64,000 nt of DNA from Shewanella waksmanii ATCC BAA-643 (GTDB taxonomy: Bacteria > Pseudomonadota > Gammaproteobacteria > Enterobacterales > Shewanellaceae): the NCBI RefSeq assembly GCF_000518805.1, contig NZ_JAEH01000007.1, forward strand, positions 62,001 to 126,000, read 5' to 3'. The notes beneath the pieces were generated by a model that was not told where the DNA came from, did no database searches, and saw nothing but the letters and a program-made list of their open reading frames with translations. Position numbers and translations under genes: made by a program. Positions 58,412 to 64,000 of the stretch are shown piece after piece (position 1 is the first letter of the stretch; every line of letters starts with the position of its first letter).

Positions 58412-58585
58412 ATGAAAAAAGCGCACTTAGTCGCGCTTGCATTCGGCATCAGCGTGGGATTGTCCAACTTTGCTAACGCGATTGATACGGCTTGGCTTTA
58501 TGATTGCCAAAACACTTATCGCGAATATGGTAATACACAATATTATGGTGAGCAATTTAAAGCTTGCAAAGCACGCTGTCGTTAA
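58412..58585 (+). CDS. Small exported cysteine-containing peptide
   Basis: This 57-aa frame begins MKKAHLVALAFGISVGL and has a signal peptide ending near SNFANA. The mature peptide is about 34 aa with three cysteines (DCQNTYREYG; KACKARCR). AAAGGAAC lies upstream of ATG 58412; the frame is open to 58367 but the extension is not signal-like. The family is unknown. Two hairpins lie upstream. Confidence 0.6.
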   Translation: MKKAHLVALAFGISVGLSNFANAIDTAWLYDCQNTYREYGNTQYYGEQFKACKARCR

Positions 58586-58620
58586 AAATCAAACAAAATT
58601 ATATAGGTGATGTTTTACTA

Positions 58621-59769
58621 TCACCCTTTATGACTCTTCTCATATTGCTCAAATACGTCTGACCAAAACTGGGAACCGAGTTCCGCAATAACCCGCGACT
58701 CCCCATTGAGCAGTATAGCCATACCCACATTGAGCTCTGGTGAGTAAGCCACTTCAGCGACGTATCCGGCGACCCAACCAGCGTGATAAATAAGCTCTTT
58801 ACCATTGAAGTCATACACGCGCCAGCCTTTGCCATAATGAGCGTTATCTAGATGTTCTCGCCAATCTCTACGACGTAATTCTTTTCGGGTACGAACCCCA
58901 GGTTCCGTAATATCAGACAGAAGTATTGGGCTAAGTACATCAGGTCTATTACCCATGTTTGCCATAAGCCATTTAGAGATATCGCTGATGCTGGCGTTAA
59001 CACCTGCTGCAGGTGCCAACTGATAGTAGTTTGGCTTTACGGTTACTTGCCTAAACCCTGATTTGGTTTTGACATGAGGTTCAGCGCGATTTTTGGTGGT
59101 AAGAAAGTTATCGATTCCTAAAGAGGCACTGGTCATTTTTAATGGCGTAAAGATGCGCTCATTGATTAATGTTTCATAGGATTTACCCGTTGTCTCTTCA
59201 ATAGGCTCTTGGATAAGTGAAAAAGCAATATTTTGGTAGCTATAGCACTTTCCGGGCGTACACATTGGGGTTAATTTAGAAAACTTGGGGATTATCTTTT
59301 CCAACTTACCATTGGCATTAATGATGTTGTCGTAACTATTGGGCATTAAGCCGGTACTTTGACCAATGACATGGCCTAAGTTAATGTCTTTGCCTGCAGT
59401 GGGTCCGGCGAGTGTAAAGTCAGGTACATACTTATTGACCGGCTCTTCCCAGGAAAACTTACCTTCTTGTACCAGCATAGTTGCTAGGGTACCCGCAAAT
59501 GTTTTAGATACGGACGCTAATCTAAAAACCGTGTCAGCGTTAACATTAAGATCACCGCCTATTTTGCGCTTGCCGTAGGTACTCAGTTTGATGATCTTAT
59601 CGTCTTTAACAATAACAAAAGCCCCACCAGGAACATTATTGGCTTTTAGCTGTTTATGAAATTCGGTTTTGAATCGATCACTGATACCTGTGTAGGTAGT
59701 TGCCTCGGAAAACTGAGGTACAGCAGCTAACGTTAGACCAACTATTGATATTATTGACTTTAATGACAT
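58621..59769 (-). CDS. Exported serine hydrolase, beta-lactamase class C fold
   Basis: This 382-aa protein has a signal peptide (IISIVGLTLAAVPQFSEA) and beta-lactamase-type motifs: SVSK in RLASVSKTFAGT (nucleophile Ser), YSYQNIAF (YxN) and HAG in YHAGWVAGYVAEVAYS. Family members are mostly esterases, D-amino-acid peptidases or PBP-like; real beta-lactamase activity is unlikely from sequence alone. It is convergent with the small exported peptide gene. Confidence 0.85.
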   Translation of the reverse strand: MSLKSIISIVGLTLAAVPQFSEATTYTGISDRFKTEFHKQLKANNVPGGAFVIVKDDKIIKLSTYGKRKIGGDLNVNADTVFRLASVSKTFAGTLATMLVQEGKFSWEEPVNKYVPDFTLAGPTAGKDINLGHVIGQSTGLMPNSYDNIINANGKLEKIIPKFSKLTPMCTPGKCYSYQNIAFSLIQEPIEETTGKSYETLINERIFTPLKMTSASLGIDNFLTTKNRAEPHVKTKSGFRQVTVKPNYYQLAPAAGVNASISDISKWLMANMGNRPDVLSPILLSDITEPGVRTRKELRRRDWREHLDNAHYGKGWRVYDFNGKELIYHAGWVAGYVAEVAYSPELNVGMAILLNGESRVIAELGSQFWSDVFEQYEKSHKG

Positions 59770-60028
59770 GAAAATACCGTACTGATTAGGCGCAGTGCAC
59801 CCTTATTCTTATCTTATTATGCTAAATCATCTGCTAGAAAAACTGCAGATGTGATAAATATATCTGCAACCGGCAACTATCTTAACCAAGTCACTTTAAG
59901 GATGTAAGCGCTATTTTAATAAATCCTTAATCTGGGCATAATACGTCGATTTTGTCGCCAGTTTTTGTCATTTTATCGACTTTATTGCACATAGGCTCGG
60001 CGAATACTTTGGCTCTAAAGGGGAACCT

Positions 60029-60580
60029 ATGCCAACAATCAACAAACAGACGTTGCATTATCGACTGCTTGATGACAGTGATGCTTTGCTGATGTATGAC
60101 TTAGACAGTAACCCCAATGTGATGCGCTATATTACCGGTGGACGTACTTCTACTATGGATGATATCACTCAGTTGATGCTACCAAGGTTAAATGCATATC
60201 GTAATGCAGATAAAGGGTGGGGGTTATGGGGCGTATTTACAAAGTTAGAAAAACAAAGAGACAGTTTTATTGGCTGGATATTAATAAGGCCCATGCACTT
60301 TTTTGGCCCAAAGCCGAATTTTAATAATTTAGAAATTGGCTGGCGATTTAAAGAGTCATGTTGGGGCAAAGGAATAGCGACTCAAGCGGCTAAACACACC
60401 CTAAATAAATTATGTTGCATGCAAGATATAACCACTATCAGTGCAATCGCTGAGCCTGATAATCTGGGGTCTATTAATATAATGGCCAAACTAGGTATGG
60501 ACTTTGATAGCTATCAACAAGAGCAAGGACCATTTGACGGAAAACCAGTTAAAGTAGCCTTATATTCTAAGTCGGTTTGA
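60029..60580 (+). CDS. GNAT-family N-acetyltransferase (RimJ/RimL-like)
   Basis: This 183-aa protein matches the RimJ/RimL branch: LHYRLLDDSDALLMYDLDSN at the start, NLEIGWRFKESCWGKGIATQAAKH (acetyl-CoA binding, Q/RxxGxG/A-like) and a C-terminal AEPDNLGSINIMAKLGM. The substrate is unknown. AAAGGGGA precedes ATG 60029. It is a single-gene unit before the subtilase. Confidence 0.88.
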   Translation: MPTINKQTLHYRLLDDSDALLMYDLDSNPNVMRYITGGRTSTMDDITQLMLPRLNAYRNADKGWGLWGVFTKLEKQRDSFIGWILIRPMHFFGPKPNFNNLEIGWRFKESCWGKGIATQAAKHTLNKLCCMQDITTISAIAEPDNLGSINIMAKLGMDFDSYQQEQGPFDGKPVKVALYSKSV

Positions 60581-61022
60581 TTGAAAGTTAATATTGGCAA
60601 CCATTCAATCTTGTTAAAGCAAATTGTTTTATTACACCTGATAGCGCTTACATTAACAAATAACACTTATTGATGATAAACTGTCAATTTTATCGGTACT
60701 AAAGTATTATCAATGTAAGCTATCAAACTTTAAATCTTTGGTCATTACCTCTTACAGTCTTGGCGGTATTCACTGTTATTATGCAGCATTCTAGCAATTA
60801 CCGACATATGCAGCATGAAAAGCAATCCTTTTAAGATGATTCCTCTAAATGAGCGATTCTCGGTCTTTTTTACGTCTATTTAAACCTATTTGTAAATCAT
60901 ATGTTACAAAACGTATCTATGGAGATTATTAGATCGAACCAGTCTAATTTTTTATTAATTGTATTTGTACTAAGTTAATTCAGCCCTGAGGCAAAACTAA
61001 TAATATAATAAATGGAGTTAAC
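60581..61022. other. Leader region of the subtilase gene
   Basis: This 442-bp AT-rich gap must hold the subtilase promoter. GCTTACATT (60646-60654) and AATGTAAGC (60712-60720) are 9-bp inverted arms 57 bp apart, with further partial pairing inside. TGGAG precedes the subtilase ATG. No coding frame with support is seen. Confidence 0.45.
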
Positions 61023-62909
61023 ATGTATAAAAAGCAATTAACAGCACTTGCGGTCGCAGCAAGTTTAAGTCAGTTTGGTTTGAGCGCAGCGGAATATCAG
61101 GCTGAATTCATACCTGCACCAAGTGAAAATGCAATTGAAGATAATTATATCGTTGTTTTCAATACACCCAGTGTACTTAACATTAATAATAACGCAGCTA
61201 TCGCTGATTTTGCAGTGCAACAATCTAAAGCGCTATCTAATAAATATGATGTTACTGTTAAACGAACTTTCGGTAATACCCTTAATGGTGTTTTAGTCAA
61301 AGCTGACAAACATCAGCTCAAGGCTTTACAGCAAGACAGCAGTGTAAAGTACATTGAACAAGACCAACTTATGTCGATTTCACCTTTAGCGGCAACCAAT
61401 GCCGACCAGGTTAGCCCTACATGGGGCTTAGATAGAGTTGATCAACGTGACTTGCCATTGGATAACAATTACCACTATGACTTTGATGGTAGCGGCGTAA
61501 CCGCATACGTTATTGATACTGGCGTACTCAACAGTCACAGCGAATTTGGCGGTCGCTCTACCAGTGGTTACGACTTTATAGACAATGACAGCAATTCAAC
61601 TGACTGTAACGGCCATGGTACTCACGTTGCGGGCACCATTGGCGGCGCGACTTATGGTGTGGCTAAAAACGTTAATATTGTTGGCGTTCGCGTATTGGGC
61701 TGTTCTGGTTCAGGTTCTAATTCCGGTGTGATAGCCGGTATTAACTGGGTAAAGAACAATGCCAGCGGGCCGTCTGTCGCCAATATGAGCTTAGGTGGCG
61801 GCGCTTCACAAGCGACTGATGATGCGGTAAATGCTGCAGTAGCAGCAGGGATTACCTTTGTAGTGGCGGCCGGTAACGACAATAGCAATGCCTGTAACTA
61901 TTCACCGGCCAGAGCGAGTGATGCACTTACTGTTGGGTCAACCACTAGCAGCGATAGTCGTTCGAGTTTTTCTAATTACGGCTCATGTCTAGATATTTAT
62001 GCACCGGGTTCTAGCATTACTTCAGCTTGGTACACTTCTAATAGTGCAACGAATACTATCAGCGGTACATCGATGGCAGCGCCTCATGTTGCAGGGGTTG
62101 CAGCACTCTATCTGGATGAAACGCCAAATTCTTCTCCCACTCAAGTTGAGTCAAAATTAATATCTCAGTCATCGAGCAATAAAGTATCAGACGCTAAAGC
62201 GGGTTCTCCTAATCAATTGTTGTTTAGTCTTAACGGTGATGGCGGTGGTTGTGGTAGTAACTGCCCGGTTGATGAAACAGAACTTAGCAATAATACCGCT
62301 GTCACGGTTAGCGGACAGACAGGCTCTGAAACAATGTACTTTATAGATGTTCCTGCAGGCGCAAGTAACTTCTCGGTTAACCTTGCGGGCGGTAGCGGTG
62401 ATGCGGATATCTATGTACAGCAAGGCAGTGCGCCAACGCAATCTAGCTACCAATGTCGACCATACAAAAACGGTAACAACGAATCGTGCAGCTTCTCTTC
62501 ACCTACCGCAGGCAAATGGTATGTGATGGTAAGAGGCTATTCGAGCTATAGCGATGCAACATTGACCGCAAGTTATACCACCGGCAGTGGAACATGCTCG
62601 ACTAGTGACTGTTTAGAAAATGGGGTGGCGAAGACTAATCTAACTGCGTCTACCTCTTCGCAGGATTTCTATAAGATAGATGTGCCTGCCAATAAAACCC
62701 TTACAGTGTCTATGTCAGGCGGCAGTGGTGATGCGGACTTGTATGTAAGAGCGGGGAGTAAACCCACTACAGCGAGTTATGATTGCCGACCTTATCTCAA
62801 TGGTAATAATGAAACGTGTACCATAAACTCAGGTAGTGGCGGTACTTTTCATATTATGCTTAGAGCCTACAGTACTTATAGTGGTGTAAGCGTTACAGCA
62901 AGTTACTAA
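61023..62909 (+). CDS. Secreted subtilisin-like serine protease with two PPC domains
   Basis: This 628-aa preproprotease has a signal peptide (1-22), an I9 inhibitor propeptide (about 40-120; YIVVFNTPSVL, VKYIEQDQLMS), an S8 catalytic domain (about 130-405) with Asp165 (YVIDTGV), His198 (NGHGTHVAG) and Ser350 (SGTSMAAPHVAG), and two C-terminal PPC repeats (about 430-515 and 535-628), each with SGGSGDADLYV- or AGGSGDADIYV-type sequence. PPC domains usually aid export or are cleaved after secretion. It would digest extracellular protein. Confidence 0.95.
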   Translation: MYKKQLTALAVAASLSQFGLSAAEYQAEFIPAPSENAIEDNYIVVFNTPSVLNINNNAAIADFAVQQSKALSNKYDVTVKRTFGNTLNGVLVKADKHQLKALQQDSSVKYIEQDQLMSISPLAATNADQVSPTWGLDRVDQRDLPLDNNYHYDFDGSGVTAYVIDTGVLNSHSEFGGRSTSGYDFIDNDSNSTDCNGHGTHVAGTIGGATYGVAKNVNIVGVRVLGCSGSGSNSGVIAGINWVKNNASGPSVANMSLGGGASQATDDAVNAAVAAGITFVVAAGNDNSNACNYSPARASDALTVGSTTSSDSRSSFSNYGSCLDIYAPGSSITSAWYTSNSATNTISGTSMAAPHVAGVAALYLDETPNSSPTQVESKLISQSSSNKVSDAKAGSPNQLLFSLNGDGGGCGSNCPVDETELSNNTAVTVSGQTGSETMYFIDVPAGASNFSVNLAGGSGDADIYVQQGSAPTQSSYQCRPYKNGNNESCSFSSPTAGKWYVMVRGYSSYSDATLTASYTTGSGTCSTSDCLENGVAKTNLTASTSSQDFYKIDVPANKTLTVSMSGGSGDADLYVRAGSKPTTASYDCRPYLNGNNETCTINSGSGGTFHIMLRAYSTYSGVSVTASY

Positions 62910-62931
62910 TTGGTTTTAATGATTGTTTACT

Positions 62932-62960
62932 AAGAGAGGCTAACAGCCTCTCTTTTTTTG
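62932..62960 (+). terminator. Terminator after the subtilase gene
   Basis: AAGAGAGGCT (62932-62941) and AGCCTCTCTT (62945-62954) form a perfect 10-bp stem around AAC, followed by TTTTT. Confidence 0.93.
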
Positions 62961-63123
62961 CCTGTAAAACGTAAGTAGATATGTATTAACTGGCTTTTAG
63001 CATGGAGAGCTTGTTACAATTTTTGCTGTTTAGGTAATTAAAATGCTACGGCAATTAGTAGATTGCAGCTGTGCATCACCAACGACAAGTAGCTAATAAA
63101 ATCTATAAGTATAAGGAAAATAC

Positions 63124-64000
63124 ATGTCACTCCTAGTCAGAACCAGCGTGGTAGCGCTGGCATTGGTGAGCAGCGCTGCCTCTCACGCTAATGAATATGT
63201 ACTAAAAAAAGTCGCCAAACCCAAGTCGCAATCAGTCAACCTTAAGCTAGATCCCAATCTAGAAACCTTTTCTGGTTCAACCAACATAAAAATAGAAGTG
63301 CTTAAAGCCACTAATGTCATCGAATTAAATGGTGTTGACTATCAAGTGACTGAAGCATTGTTGTCCGGGCAATCCGATTGTGATCTTGCCAGCCAAGCCA
63401 ATGATAAAGGTATTGTTAGCTTTAGTTGTGCCAGCACAATACAACCTGGCAGTTACCAATTAGATATTGATTTTACTGCCCCCTATAATCGTAATTCGGT
63501 TGGGCTTTATAAAACCATCGATGGCGATCTACCGTACTTATTTACCCAATTTGAAATGAGTGATGCACGTCGAGCATTTCCACTCTTTGACGAACCAGAA
63601 TATAAGGTACCGTTTCAGTTAACCATTGCTTCGCCACAAATTAATAAAGTTTACAGCAACACTCCGGTGGTCAGTGAAGAAAATAACGATGGCTGGACTA
63701 CCCATACTTTCGCGCCAACTAAAACAATCTCTAGCTATTTAGTTGCGTTAGCAGTAGGGCAGTTTGAAGAGATACCGGTTGAAGGGATGAGTGTTCCTGG
63801 CCGAGTCATCACAACTAAAGGCAAAATTCATTTAGCCAAGTATGCCGCAGAGCAAATGCCCATCGTGCTTAAGGCGTTAGAAGACTATTTCGGTTCAGAT
63901 TATCCATTTGCAAAGTTAGATTCTGTCGCGGTACCTGAGTTTCCTTTTGGTGCAATGGAAAATGCCGGACTAGTTACTTATCGCGAAGATATCCTGCTAT
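63124..64000 (+). CDS. M1-family aminopeptidase, exported (3' end missing)
   Basis: From ATG 63124 the frame runs to the right edge (292 codons). It starts with a signal peptide (LVRTSVVALALVSSAASHA) and has the N-terminal M1 saddle domain (SDARRAFPLFDEPEYKVPFQLT) and the substrate-binding GAMENAG motif near residue 280. The zinc site HExxH would lie beyond the window. Signal-bearing relatives act in the periplasm or are lipoproteins. It follows the subtilase, fitting stepwise protein digestion. Confidence 0.9.
   Translation, partial: MSLLVRTSVVALALVSSAASHANEYVLKKVAKPKSQSVNLKLDPNLETFSGSTNIKIEVLKATNVIELNGVDYQVTEALLSGQSDCDLASQANDKGIVSFSCASTIQPGSYQLDIDFTAPYNRNSVGLYKTIDGDLPYLFTQFEMSDARRAFPLFDEPEYKVPFQLTIASPQINKVYSNTPVVSEENNDGWTTHTFAPTKTISSYLVALAVGQFEEIPVEGMSVPGRVITTKGKIHLAKYAAEQMPIVLKALEDYFGSDYPFAKLDSVAVPEFPFGAMENAGLVTYREDILL

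Noticed and set aside
58606-58625. Hairpin overlapping the stop of the serine hydrolase gene
   Set aside because: GGTGAT/ATCACC is only six base pairs with a long loop and no solid T tract, so I did not call it a terminator.
58621-59769. Beta-lactam resistance gene
   Set aside because: The fold and motifs are those of class C-like serine hydrolases in general; nothing indicates true beta-lactamase activity.

Overview
This window looks like chromosomal backbone of a marine gammaproteobacterium of the order Alteromonadales, most like Shewanella. The inference rests on gene content and order: msrA, astE, bkdA1-bkdA2-bkdB, nadA; then nrdA-nrdB-ferredoxin, gph, ubiG, gyrA, serC, an aromatic/aspartate aminotransferase, aroA, cmk, rpsA, ihfB, lapA-lapB, pyrF; and a secreted subtilase next to an M1 aminopeptidase at the right edge. 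There is no insertion sequence, prophage, CRISPR array or rRNA operon. One tRNA gene, tRNA-Ser(GGA), is present.

Layout. 0-9 kb: methionine sulfoxide repair (msrA, cut by the left edge), an astE gene away from the rest of the ast pathway, the branched-chain 2-oxoacid dehydrogenase operon behind a LiuR-like palindrome, quinolinate synthase, and a NIT-domain chemoreceptor. 9-20 kb: tRNA-Ser, solute-binding proteins without transporters, a cardiolipin synthase, a RecQ-family helicase, a DUF885 peptidase-like lipoprotein broken by an in-frame amber codon, an orphan response regulator behind a Fur-box-like site, and a cytosolic-type M14 carboxypeptidase with two small partner genes. 20-27 kb: asparaginase I, signal peptide peptidase SppA, and the flavin/Fe-S 2,4-dienoyl-CoA reductase FadH. 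27-38 kb: deoxyribonucleotide and replication genes (yfaE-like ferredoxin, nrdB, nrdA, with candidate DnaA and NrdR sites), gph-ubiG and gyrA.

36-47 kb: serine, aromatic and nucleotide synthesis, ribosomal protein S1, IHF-beta, the LapA/LapB envelope control pair and pyrF. 46-54 kb: a second, unrelated (SDR-type) dienoyl-CoA reductase homologue and an acyl-CoA dehydrogenase, each behind a distinct inverted repeat; then PBP4 (dacB), pssA and a DTW-domain tRNA-modifying enzyme. 54-64 kb is more accessory: homogentisate dioxygenase divergent from a MarR regulator, two overlapping microprotein genes, an exported amidohydrolase, a small secreted cysteine-containing peptide behind two hairpins, a serine beta-lactamase-fold hydrolase, a GNAT acetyltransferase, the subtilase and the start of the M1 aminopeptidase.

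Themes. Amino-acid and fatty-acid catabolism recurs (astE, bkd, ansA, hmgA, fadH, SDR, acyl-CoA dehydrogenase), with extracellular or periplasmic proteases that would feed it. Two phospholipase-D-fold lipid synthases (cls, pssA) are present. Most intergenic gaps hold strong hairpin terminators. I found no convincing new multi-gene system; the best leads are the broken DUF885 gene, the regulatory region upstream of nrdA, the overlapping microproteins, the hmgA/marR operator, and the Fur-box-like site before the orphan response regulator.
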